A stretch of 64,000 bases of DNA from Myxococcus guangdongensis (GTDB lineage: Bacteria > Myxococcota > Myxococcia > Myxococcales > Myxococcaceae), in assembly GCF_024198255.1 (NCBI RefSeq), contig NZ_JAJVKW010000002.1:1-64000 (forward strand), written 5' to 3'. The notes beneath the pieces are model-generated. The model was not told the DNA's origin. It made no database searches and saw only the letters and a list, made by a program, of their open reading frames with translations. Positions 56,339 through 64,000 of the stretch are shown here, piece by piece (position 1 is the first letter of the stretch; every line of letters starts with the position of its first letter). A program made the position numbers and the translations under genes.

Positions 56339-57883
56339 TCACACGGCCGACGGCGCGGGTGCCACCTTCGGAACGGTGGGCCAGAGGGTGGGATTGCGTC
56401 GCCCATCCTCCACCCGACGCGCGAGATAGGGCTCACAGCCCCTCGCCTCGAAGGCCTTCTTCCACGCGGAAAAGCTGCCGCCCGCCCGCCAGGCATCCAT
56501 CGCCGCCAGCCCGCCCTCGGGACCACACTGGGCCAGCATGTACTCCACCCAGGCCCAGCGCGCGGACGTGGGACGCACCTCCGCGCGCCCCCGCAGCCCC
56601 TTGCGCAGCCGCTCCAGCCGGTTCTCCACCTCGCGGATGCCCGCGAAGGGCGCGCCGTCCAACGGCGTGTTCCGCTTGGCCACGAAGGGCGCCACGCCCA
56701 GCGCCACGGGAAGGATTCGCGACAGCTCCGCCGTGAAGCGGATCAACTCGTCGATGTCCGTCTCGTCCTCGAACGGGAGACCCACGACGTTGTACACCTT
56801 GAGCTGCTTCATGCCGGCGGTCCGGGCATACCCGGCCGCGCGCACAATCTGTTCCTCGGAGTGCTTGCGGTCCACCATGTCCCGCATCCGCTGCGAGGCG
56901 CCGTCCGCCGCCACCGTCAGGTTCGTGGCCCCGCCCCGGCGGAGTTGATCCACCAGCTCCTGCGTCAGCCGGTCGGCTCGGAGTGACGACACGCCCACCT
57001 CGCGCCCCGAGTCCACCAGGGTGCGCAGGAGTTCGACGATGCGCGGGTGGTCCGTCACCGCCGCGCCCACCAGTCCCACCCGCTTCGCGTTCTCCGGGAT
57101 GAGCGACAGCACCCGCTCGGGCGGCACCGTCCGCATCCCCCCGTTGGTGGTGCGCCGCATGACGCAGTAGTGGCACCCGCGAGAACAGCCACGCTCCGGC
57201 TCGATGAGGAACATCGAGCGCAGCTCCGTGTGCGGCGTGATGATCTGCGAGCGAGCGGGCAACCGTGAGTCCGTCGCCCGGGCCACGTGGTAGCGCGCCC
57301 CTCCCCTGCCCGGCACCCGGAAGCCCGGGATGCGAGCCAGATGATCCAACAGCGCCTCGCGATCCATCGAGGCGGCCGCCTCCACCAGGACGTGGATCAG
57401 CTCCTCGGATTCGCCCTGGACGAGCACGTCGACGAAGGGCTCCAGCGGATCCGGGTTGGAGAACGTCAGCGGCCCGCCAGCCACCACCAACGGATGGCGG
57501 CCCTCCCGGCGCTCCTCCGCCAACACGGGCAGCCCGGCCAACTCCAGCAGCGAGAAGAGCCCCGTCAGCTCCAGCTCGTATGCGACGGAGAACGCCAGCA
57601 TCTGGAAGCTGGAGACCGCGGCCTGGGACTCCCAGGTGAACAGCGGCGTCCGCGTCTTCTTGAACGCCTCCACGTCATCCGGGAGGAACACGCGCTCCGC
57701 GGTGGCGCCGGGGTGCTGGTGGACTTCCCGGTAGATGGCCTGGAAGCCCAGCGAGCTCATCCCCACGTGGTAGGGGCTGGGGTAGCAGAGCGCCACGCGG
57801 AAGGGCGCTTCCTTGTAGAGGGTGCCCTCTTCGTCGTCCAACAGCGAGCGGACGTGGTGGATGAGTGAGTAACGGCCCTCCAT
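56339..57883 (-). CDS. B12-binding-type radical SAM protein
   Basis: 514 residues from the ATG at 57883 (MEGRYSLIHHV). The first 190 residues resemble a cobalamin-binding-like fold (VALCYPSPYHVGMSSLGFQA, VVAGGPLTFSNPDPLEPFVD) without a clear DxHxxG. The SAM cluster is CSRGCHYC, followed by MRRTTNGGMR. The rest (GVSSLRADRLTQELVDQL, LKVYNVVGLPFEDETDIDEL) is the usual barrel. Families with this layout modify RNA, tetrapyrroles or secondary metabolites; reaction unknown. Same strand as the gene at 55330, 94 bp apart. Confidence 0.82.
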   Translation of the reverse strand: MEGRYSLIHHVRSLLDDEEGTLYKEAPFRVALCYPSPYHVGMSSLGFQAIYREVHQHPGATAERVFLPDDVEAFKKTRTPLFTWESQAAVSSFQMLAFSVAYELELTGLFSLLELAGLPVLAEERREGRHPLVVAGGPLTFSNPDPLEPFVDVLVQGESEELIHVLVEAAASMDREALLDHLARIPGFRVPGRGGARYHVARATDSRLPARSQIITPHTELRSMFLIEPERGCSRGCHYCVMRRTTNGGMRTVPPERVLSLIPENAKRVGLVGAAVTDHPRIVELLRTLVDSGREVGVSSLRADRLTQELVDQLRRGGATNLTVAADGASQRMRDMVDRKHSEEQIVRAAGYARTAGMKQLKVYNVVGLPFEDETDIDELIRFTAELSRILPVALGVAPFVAKRNTPLDGAPFAGIREVENRLERLRKGLRGRAEVRPTSARWAWVEYMLAQCGPEGGLAAMDAWRAGGSFSAWKKAFEARGCEPYLARRVEDGRRNPTLWPTVPKVAPAPSAV

Positions 57884-57914
57884 GTGCCTCCAGTGGGTAC
57901 TGCCTCCAAACACC

Positions 57915-57983
57915 GCGGCCCCGACAATCCACTCCATGAGGAGGGCTGCCGGGGCCGCGAGGCGCCACCCAGGCGGGTGGCGC
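57915..57983 (-). terminator. Double hairpin after the lipoprotein gene
   Basis: GCGCCACCC/GGGTGGCGC (57962-57983, perfect, 4-nt loop) and GCGGCCCCG/CGGGGCCGC (57915-57958) lie between the lipoprotein stop (58001) and the radical SAM start. They probably end the oar-lipoprotein transcript. Confidence 0.6.
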
Positions 57984-58000
57984 TGTTCAGCGATGGACGA

Positions 58001-58696
58001 CTACTTGAACGACGGGACCGGCTTCGACGGAACGCAGAGGGCCGTCGTCGCGCTCACCTGGAGGCACTCCGTGGCGAAGTCCGGGTTCACGTTGGGGTTG
58101 GTCGCGCACGAGGTGGCGTCGGACGGATCGCAGGCGACCGCCGGCCACATCGAACGGATGGCGTAGTTCGAGGTGCAGCCGTTGCGGGTGTACTTCACCT
58201 GCCCGCGCAGCTGCGTACCCGGCGTCGACGGCGCCGCGTACACCTGGATGTTGCTGAACTCGTAGCTGATGGTCGTCTGAGGAGCCGTCTGGGTGGCCGC
58301 GGCGTTGACCGAGGCAACCGAGAGCGTCTTCGCGGTGCAGAACTCCTCCGCGTCCGGCTGGATGTCGAACCGGCCCAGCGCCGTCTGATCCGTCGTCGGG
58401 CCGGGGTCGCGGCTCGCGATGGACGCCACGCCCTGCGGACGCAGGGTGAGCAGCGAGTTGCTCAGGTCATCCGGGTCGCTGAACTTGTAGACGCCCACCA
58501 ACTCACCGACAGGGGCTCGCAGTTCGCACCCAGCACCGCTGGCATCGACAGGGTCGTCGATGGGGTCATACCGGGTCGCCCAGCTCGCGCTGTCCTGCAC
58601 GAAGCAGGGAGCCTCGGGCTGGTCGAAATTGCAACCCGTCAGCAGACCCGCCGTGCCAACAAGGACCATTACCGCATTGAAGATGTTCTTGGTCAT
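58001..58696 (-). CDS. Lipoprotein of the oar operon, 231 aa
   Basis: Signal MVLVGTAGLLTGC gives the lipobox. Mature part has about eight Cys (CFVQDSASW, GCELRAPVGEL, ACDPSDATSCATN, ECLQVS) and a segment VGELVGVYKFSDPDDLSNSL. No family recalled. It starts 36 bp after oar on the same strand, so it is probably the outer-membrane partner of that TonB-dependent protein, for example a surface-exposed ligand-binding lid. Confidence 0.72.
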   Translation of the reverse strand: MTKNIFNAVMVLVGTAGLLTGCNFDQPEAPCFVQDSASWATRYDPIDDPVDASGAGCELRAPVGELVGVYKFSDPDDLSNSLLTLRPQGVASIASRDPGPTTDQTALGRFDIQPDAEEFCTAKTLSVASVNAAATQTAPQTTISYEFSNIQVYAAPSTPGTQLRGQVKYTRNGCTSNYAIRSMWPAVACDPSDATSCATNPNVNPDFATECLQVSATTALCVPSKPVPSFK

Positions 58697-58732
58697 GTGA
58701 CTTGAAATCCTGGTTCCGTGAATGGCCAGTGA

Positions 58733-61700
58733 CTAGAACGTGTACCGGACACCAAGGCGCATCTGGCGCGGCGGCTGGTAGCTGGTCGGGTTCTTGAAGT
58801 TGGGGTTGACGTCGCCATCGACCGTGCCGAAGTCGGCAGCGCGCTCCTCGCCCTCCTGCCACTGGACGTTGCCAGGCAGGTCGGAGGGCTTGCCGCCCGC
58901 GATGGGCTGCACGGAGAGCAGGGTGTACGTCTGGTCGACCGTGCTCACGCCCTGGAAGTTGAACAGGTTGAACACGTCCAGGGTGACGGAGATGACGTTG
59001 TCCTTGCTGACGCGGTAGTTGACGCCGATGTTGGAGTCAATGACGTTCAGCCAGGGCGTACGACCACCGGCGCCACGGGGGAGGACGAAGGACTCGTCCG
59101 GGCCGTAGAGCGCATGCGCGCCGAAGTAGTTGATCGGCGAGCCGGAGTTGCCGCGGTACGACAGACCCAGGCTGGCGGACAGCTCGTTCGTGAAGTTGAA
59201 CTCCTTCGCGCCGAACACCTTGATCTGGTGCGTACGGTCGAACGGCAGCGGACCCGTGCGGTTGGCCAGGAGGCTGACGAGGTCGAAGTCCGACAGGATG
59301 TTCGGGTCGAGCTGAGCGGTCTCCGGGCGGAACAGACCGGGGTAGTTACCGTTCAGGCGGGACCAGGTGTAGTTCGCCGCGGCGAGCCAACCATCCGAGA
59401 ACGTGCGGTTCAGGTAGACCGTGACGTTGTCGTAGTTACGCTCCGGCTTCGGGAACTCCTTGGCGAAGCCGCTGCCCGGGTTACCGAGGAAGTACGACGC
59501 ACCGTCATCGCGGCTCATGTCCTCGATGACCATGTTCATGTTGCGGTGCGTGTAGCTGGCGCCCACGCGGGTGTTGGCGATGAGCTCGTACTCGGCGCCG
59601 ACCACCAGTTCGTTGGACGACTGGGGCTTGATGTCCGGGTCGATCGGCTCGTTCTCGACCTTACCACCCGTGTAGAGGCGGTTCGGGTTGCGAACGCTCT
59701 CGGGCTGAGCGAGCACGTAGGCCGGGTCGCGGCACTCCGTCTGCTGGCTCTGGCGATCCGTGGGATCGCAACCGGCCTGAGTGTCCGACGCCAGCGCGCG
59801 GCGGGCCTCGTAGCGGCGCTCACCCGGGAACGCGCGGTCCAGCATGTTCAGCGGAACCTGCTCGTAGTAGCGAGCGAAGTTCACGAAGAACTTGGTGCGG
59901 CCGTTGGCGAACGGGTCGACGATGGCGCCGAGGCGGGGCGACCACTGGTTGCCCATGATGAGCGCCAGGTTGCCGTCGCCGCCGTACATCGCCTGCACGT
60001 CGTAGCGCACGCCGAGGTTCAGCGTGACGCGGTTGGCGATGGACCAGGAGTCCTGCAGGAAGCCACCGACCGTGGTGCTGGTGGTCTTCGACTGCTGGGT
60101 CAGCTGGGTGATGGGGCTGTCGGGCGAGGCCTGGTAGCCGTAGCGACGGTAGTCCTGCACCGCGCCGCCGGTGTAGAGCTGGCCGTTGAGGGTCGCGTTC
60201 GCGTACGGAGCGGCCTCACGGAAGTACACGCCACCGCCGTACGCCTTGAGCTGGTCGTAGGACAGGAACTCCGCGTCCGCGCCGGCCTTCAGCACGTGGG
60301 TGCCGAGCGCGTTGAGCAGGTACGTGGCCTTCGCGTTGAACTGGTAGCGATCCAGCTTCGAGTCGTTCATGTAGCCGGGGCCGCCGACCGTGTACCCGAT
60401 GACGGGGCAGCGGTCGATGGTGACGGGATTTCCCTCGTCGTCGACCGTCTCGAACGGGGCGCAGGCGCCCTCCTGCCCGGCGGGCAGGGCCTCGAGATCC
60501 GGCAGAGACCGCGAGGAGGTGTACCCGAAGCGGGAGTAGCCCGCGAGGCCCTCGGAGGAGCCCAGCTTGCTGCCGTCGCCCGGCAGGGTGGACGCCGTCT
60601 GGTGGAACCAGCCGGCCGTCGCGTCGACCAGGACCTTCTTGTCCATGAACGCGCCGCCGTACTTCAGGGCGACGGACGTGGCGTTCGCGTTCGTCTCCGT
60701 GAAGGCGAAGTCGCCCGGACGGGAGAAGATCGCGCCCGGCAGACCACCGGACTGCGGGTTGATGGACAGCTTGCCCATGCCACCCGTGGTCGTCGGCGTG
60801 CCGTTGAGGGCGAGCGAGACCGTGTGGTCCTGGTTGATGAGGTAGGTCAGCTTACCCATGTACTGCACGGTGCGGGAGTCAGCGTAGTACTGACGATCCG
60901 AGCCCGCGATGGGGTCGACCACCGTGAAGCCGGCGTCATCCGTGACCGTGTTGCCAGAGGCGTCGAGGCGGATGGAGTTCAGCGTGCGGGTGTGCTGGTA
61001 GCGCGTGAAGGACGGCGCGAAACCGGCGAAGAACCACAGCTTGTCCTTGAGGATCGGACCACCGAGGGTGGCACCGAAGTCGCCCATGTTCTTCAGCTCG
61101 TTGAGGCCGCTGATGACCGAGCCTTCGGACCGGATCGTCTTGCGGGTACCCTCGAACGTGCCGGGCGTCCAGTTGGCGAACACGGAACCGTGGAACTCGT
61201 TGGAGCCCGACCGGGTCACCGCGTTGATGACACCGCCCGTGGAGCGACCGAACTCCGGCAGGTAACCGCCGGTGATGATGTTCACGTCCTGCACGAACTC
61301 GATGCTCATCGGGCTCGCGTTCACGCCGTAGGCCGGGTCGTTTGTGGACAGACCGTCCACCACGTAGCCGTTCTCAGGCGAGGTCGCGCCGTTGATGGAG
61401 ACACCGTACTGGTCGTTCTGGGCGCCAGGCGCCAGCTCGGCCAGGGACTCGAACGAGCGAGCCGCGCCGCTCTTGCCGCCCGGACGGGCGACCGCGATGC
61501 GCTTGATGAACTCCTGATCCACGTTGACGCCCGTGGTCGTGGAGCCCACGTCGATGGTCGGCGGCGCGCCGACGATCTCCACCACTTCACCGAGGGACTC
61601 GGGGAGCAGCTCGACGTTGACGCGGATGGTGCGGTTCAGACGCAGCTGCACGTCCGACCGGGCGTAGGGCTTGAACTGCTCCTTCTCGAACCGCAGGGTG

Positions 61701-61939
61701 TAAACACCCGGCGGAAGCTGGGGAATACGGTAGTTGCCCTGTGCGTCGGAAACCACGGTCTGCTCACCCTGAAGGTTGGGCGAGGTCGCGGTTACCACCA
61801 CGTCAGGAACAGGCTGCCGACTCTGAGCGTCGATGATCGTTCCGATCATCGTGCTCGACTGCGCGAAAGCCGCCGATCCATAAAGCAGACCTGCGGCCAG
61901 GACAACTCCGGTTTCCCGGAGCACTCGGTTCAAGTGCAT
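58733..61939 (-). CDS. oar: Oar-like TonB-dependent outer-membrane receptor
   Basis: 1068 residues from the ATG at 61939 (MHLNRVLRETGVVLAAGLLY, signal ending AFA). Residues 28-115 form a carboxypeptidase-regulatory-like domain (GTIIDAQSRQPVPDVVVTAT, GVYTLRFEKEQF). Then follow the plug (NGYVVDGLSTNDP, GGVINAVTRSGSNEFHGSVF) and a large beta barrel ending in Phe (LGVRYTF). Length and sequence agree with Oar of Myxococcus xanthus, known to be needed for development and for export of the protease PopC. It has its own promoter, and the TonB complex is encoded divergently. Confidence 0.85.
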   Translation of the reverse strand: MHLNRVLRETGVVLAAGLLYGSAAFAQSSTMIGTIIDAQSRQPVPDVVVTATSPNLQGEQTVVSDAQGNYRIPQLPPGVYTLRFEKEQFKPYARSDVQLRLNRTIRVNVELLPESLGEVVEIVGAPPTIDVGSTTTGVNVDQEFIKRIAVARPGGKSGAARSFESLAELAPGAQNDQYGVSINGATSPENGYVVDGLSTNDPAYGVNASPMSIEFVQDVNIITGGYLPEFGRSTGGVINAVTRSGSNEFHGSVFANWTPGTFEGTRKTIRSEGSVISGLNELKNMGDFGATLGGPILKDKLWFFAGFAPSFTRYQHTRTLNSIRLDASGNTVTDDAGFTVVDPIAGSDRQYYADSRTVQYMGKLTYLINQDHTVSLALNGTPTTTGGMGKLSINPQSGGLPGAIFSRPGDFAFTETNANATSVALKYGGAFMDKKVLVDATAGWFHQTASTLPGDGSKLGSSEGLAGYSRFGYTSSRSLPDLEALPAGQEGACAPFETVDDEGNPVTIDRCPVIGYTVGGPGYMNDSKLDRYQFNAKATYLLNALGTHVLKAGADAEFLSYDQLKAYGGGVYFREAAPYANATLNGQLYTGGAVQDYRRYGYQASPDSPITQLTQQSKTTSTTVGGFLQDSWSIANRVTLNLGVRYDVQAMYGGDGNLALIMGNQWSPRLGAIVDPFANGRTKFFVNFARYYEQVPLNMLDRAFPGERRYEARRALASDTQAGCDPTDRQSQQTECRDPAYVLAQPESVRNPNRLYTGGKVENEPIDPDIKPQSSNELVVGAEYELIANTRVGASYTHRNMNMVIEDMSRDDGASYFLGNPGSGFAKEFPKPERNYDNVTVYLNRTFSDGWLAAANYTWSRLNGNYPGLFRPETAQLDPNILSDFDLVSLLANRTGPLPFDRTHQIKVFGAKEFNFTNELSASLGLSYRGNSGSPINYFGAHALYGPDESFVLPRGAGGRTPWLNVIDSNIGVNYRVSKDNVISVTLDVFNLFNFQGVSTVDQTYTLLSVQPIAGGKPSDLPGNVQWQEGEERAADFGTVDGDVNPNFKNPTSYQPPRQMRLGVRYTF

Positions 61940-61982
61940 ACCAGACCCCTCCAAGGTGGGCTGCAACCGAAAATGACTGGGG

Positions 61983-62010
61983 AAAATATCCGAGGTCGAG
62001 CAGTTGTCAA
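61983..62010 (-). promoter_or_regulatory. Promoter of oar
   Basis: On the minus strand TTGACA, 16-bp spacer, TATTTT, about 44 bp before the start. Near-perfect housekeeping consensus and locally AT-rich. Confidence 0.75.
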
Positions 62011-62080
62011 TAGACCGTTGCTTTTTGGTAACCAGTGGGGCAATTGCGCGATCACGTCAGTTACCCTTGACCTTGCTCAC

Positions 62081-62108
62081 TTGAACCCGGAACGCGTTTC
62101 TGTATGGT
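62081..62108 (+). promoter_or_regulatory. Promoter of tonB-exbB-exbD
   Basis: TTGAAC, 16-bp spacer with TG just before the -10, then TATGGT (62103-62108), 62 bp before tonB. Back to back with the oar promoter. Confidence 0.65.
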
Positions 62109-62170
62109 GGCGCGCCCTTTCAGCCGGGGGTGGCGTGGTGGGTGTCCACTGGTGAAGAGGAGTCTAGTAC

Positions 62171-62923
62171 ATGTTTGATTCAGTCCTTGACCGCGGTCAG
62201 GCGCCCAAAGCGCGGTTCGGTGTGGGAACCACCATCTCGGTGATCCTGCATGTGGCGCTGTTCGTGGTGGCCTACGTTCTTTCGACGAGGCCTCCGGTCG
62301 AGGAGGAGAAGGAGATTGAGGTGACGCTGAAGGCCACCATGGCCCCGCCACCTCCTCCGCCGCCGCCCCCTCCCCCGGCGGCGACCTCCAAGCCGAAGAC
62401 GACCCCGAAGAAGCCCAAGAAGCCCGACACCATCGTCCAGCCCAAGGAGATCCCGAAAGAGGTCCCCAAGGAGGTCGAGCCGACGGAGCAGCCGGAAGAG
62501 GCCGCCGAGGAGCCCACTGAAGAGGCGGTCGAGGGCGGCGTCGAGGGTGGTGTCGCCGGTGGTGTCGTGGGCGGCGTCGTCGGTGGTGTGATCGGCGGCG
62601 TGGTCGGTGGGCAGCTGGGCGGGACGGGGACGGAAGTGCTGCCGTTCGGCGCGGGCATGACCCGTCCGGAGAAGGTCTCGGGCCCGCAGCCCGAGTACAC
62701 CCGCGAGGCGCTCGAGTCTCGCGTGCAGGGCACGATGATCGTCAAGTGCGTCATCACCGTGGAAGGTCGTGTGGAGCGCTGCCGAATCATCAAGCCCCTG
62801 CCCCACATGGAACAGGCCGTCATGGACGCCCTGACATCGTCACGTTACAAGCCCGTCACGTTCCAGGGCCGTCCGGTCCAGGTGGATTACACCTTCACCC
62901 TGAATCTGAAGCTGCCGCGCTGA
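62171..62923 (+). CDS. tonB: Energy transducer TonB
   Basis: 250 residues. One N-terminal membrane helix (ISVILHVALFVVAYVLS, about 19-35), eleven consecutive prolines, a Lys/Pro then Glu/Pro-rich periplasmic arm, and a Gly/Val repeat (GGVVGGVVGGVIGGVVGG). The C-terminal domain (GPQPEYTREALESRVQGTMI to QVDYTFTLNLKLPR) contacts the TonB box. It passes proton-motive energy to outer-membrane receptors such as Oar, encoded divergently. Confidence 0.92.
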   Translation: MFDSVLDRGQAPKARFGVGTTISVILHVALFVVAYVLSTRPPVEEEKEIEVTLKATMAPPPPPPPPPPPAATSKPKTTPKKPKKPDTIVQPKEIPKEVPKEVEPTEQPEEAAEEPTEEAVEGGVEGGVAGGVVGGVVGGVIGGVVGGQLGGTGTEVLPFGAGMTRPEKVSGPQPEYTREALESRVQGTMIVKCVITVEGRVERCRIIKPLPHMEQAVMDALTSSRYKPVTFQGRPVQVDYTFTLNLKLPR

Positions 62924-62991
62924 TCCGGGCGCGCCGTAGAGAAGCACCGCCGACCACCCCGCGCTCGTGAGGAGGAGCGCTCAACCAAGCC

Positions 62992-63675
62992 ATGCAATTC
63001 ACTCTCATCGATATCTGGCACCACACGGGCACCTTCGCCCGTATGATCATCTTCACCCTGGCCATCATGTCGGTGGCGTCGCTGGTCGTGATGGCGGAGC
63101 GGATGATCGTCTTCCGCAAGACCCGGTCCGACAGCCGCAACTTCGCCGCCAAGATGGGTGCCATCCTGGCGAAGGGCGACCTGACCACCGCGGCCAACAC
63201 GAACCTGGGCAAGGACGTGGGCCACCTGGGTCGGGTGATCAACTCCGGCCTCACCGCCTACCGCATCAGCCCCAACAATAAGGACGTGGCGGTGGAGTCC
63301 GTGGCCCGCGCGCTCGAGCGTCAGGCGCAGCGCGAGGTGCAGAGCATGAAGCGCGGCCTGGGTCTGCTGGCCACGGTCGGCTCGACGGCTCCGTTCGTCG
63401 GTCTGCTCGGCACGACGATGGGTATCGTCAACGCCTTCCAGCTGATGGCGGCGGCCGGCTCCGGCGGTCTGGGCACCATCTCGGCCGGTATCGCCGAGGC
63501 GCTCATCACCACGGCCTTCGGTCTGCTCGTGGCGATCCCCGCCGTGATGGCCTACAACTTCCTGCAGGGCTGGGTGGATGCTCGCTCGGTGGACATCAGC
63601 GAGTCCTCCAACGAGTTCCTCGACGTGGTCGCCCGGCACCTGGGCGGCGGCGCGCACTCCTCGCACGCGGCCTGA
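62992..63675 (+). CDS. exbB: ExbB/TolQ-type proton channel subunit
   Basis: 227 residues with three membrane helices: FARMIIFTLAIMSVASLVVM, GSTAPFVGLLGTTMGIVNAF and ALITTAFGLLVAIPAVMAYN. It pentamerises and, with ExbD, converts proton flow to movement of TonB. 68 bp after tonB. A broken paralogue lies at 10075-10644. Confidence 0.92.
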   Translation: MQFTLIDIWHHTGTFARMIIFTLAIMSVASLVVMAERMIVFRKTRSDSRNFAAKMGAILAKGDLTTAANTNLGKDVGHLGRVINSGLTAYRISPNNKDVAVESVARALERQAQREVQSMKRGLGLLATVGSTAPFVGLLGTTMGIVNAFQLMAAAGSGGLGTISAGIAEALITTAFGLLVAIPAVMAYNFLQGWVDARSVDISESSNEFLDVVARHLGGGAHSSHAA

Positions 63676-63802
63676 GCAGTCACCGGCGAGCCCCGGGGAC
63701 GACCCGAGGCCCGCCTCCTGGCGTGAACGCGGCTCCTGGACAACCGGAGCCCGCGACACCACTCGGGACGGCGGGCTTCCACCACCAGGAAGCAGGTTAC
63801 AC

Positions 63803-64000
63803 GCATGGGAATGTCAGCTGGCCCCAAGGGGGGCATCAAGAGCGAGATCAACGTCACGCCGCTGGTGGACGTGGTGCTGGTGCTCCTCATCATCTTCATG
63901 GTCGTCACCCCCATGCTCCAGCGCGGCAAGTCCGTGGAGCTGCCCAAGGCCACCGAGATCGAAAAAGAGAAGGGCAAGGACTCGGACCCTCTCTACGTCT
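63803..64000 (+). CDS. exbD: ExbD/TolR-type protein, cut by window end
   Basis: First 66 residues: GGIKSEINVTPLVDVVLVLL and IFMVVTPMLQRGKSVELPKA, with the membrane helix and its proton-carrying Asp (PLVDVVLVL). The remainder lies beyond the window. Third gene of the tonB operon. Confidence 0.92.

Noticed and set aside
59114-62155. Long plus-strand frame opposite oar
   Set aside because: Composition (Val, Arg, Gly, Glu repeats) is a shadow; the minus strand encodes a full TonB-dependent receptor.

Overview
This window comes from a myxobacterium, most likely Myxococcus or a close relative (Corallococcus, Pyxidicoccus). Evidence: very high GC; Ser/Thr kinases fused to PilZ, J-like and TPR modules; many large lipoproteins; a receptor matching the Myxococcus outer-membrane protein Oar; a complete gatCAB operon. 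No software was run: all assignments rest on reading protein and RNA sequence, so family names are recognition, not database hits.

Left part (1-12.4 kb) is accessory and scarred. It holds an IS66-type fragment, two internally deleted IS3/IS2-type copies, a frameshifted IS256-type remnant, several gene fragments, and a few intact genes: a SUKH-like protein, an M4 metalloprotease with a crystallin-like tail, a secreted SpaA-like protein and a propeller/CARDB lipoprotein. A block of about 670 bp (small 53-aa protein, tRNA-Lys, tRNA-Asn) lies at 3.5-4.2 kb and again at 12.5-13.2 kb.

The second copy of that block opens a dense array of 15 tRNA or tRNA-like genes (12.99-15.06 kb). It reads Lys, Asn, Phe, Trp, Thr, Ala, Arg, Arg, Met, Val, Leu, Leu, then an HNH nuclease gene, then three Ser tRNAs. 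Several are abnormal: two Leu tRNAs without a long variable arm, two with C33, and a Trp-type with a 3-nt D loop. Right after it lies a 939-aa protein that joins a ClpA/ClpC-like AAA+ unfoldase to a class-I release-factor domain whose GGQ motif is lost. This array plus Clp-RF fusion is the strongest candidate here for an undescribed system.

The rest (18-64 kb) is mostly chromosomal core in short operons: nine-repeat CARDB lipoprotein; polysaccharide deacetylase; kinase-TPR; RNase J-YajQ-periplasmic protein-RimO; lipoprotein-LolA-TrmH; Obg with a histone-like tail plus L27 and L21; kinase-PilZ; 2OG oxygenase plus a nitrilase-like protein lacking its Cys; gatCAB; FtsK; THUMP methyltransferase; PlsY; a radical SAM protein; and, at the right end, oar divergent from tonB-exbB-exbD, the last cut by the window edge.
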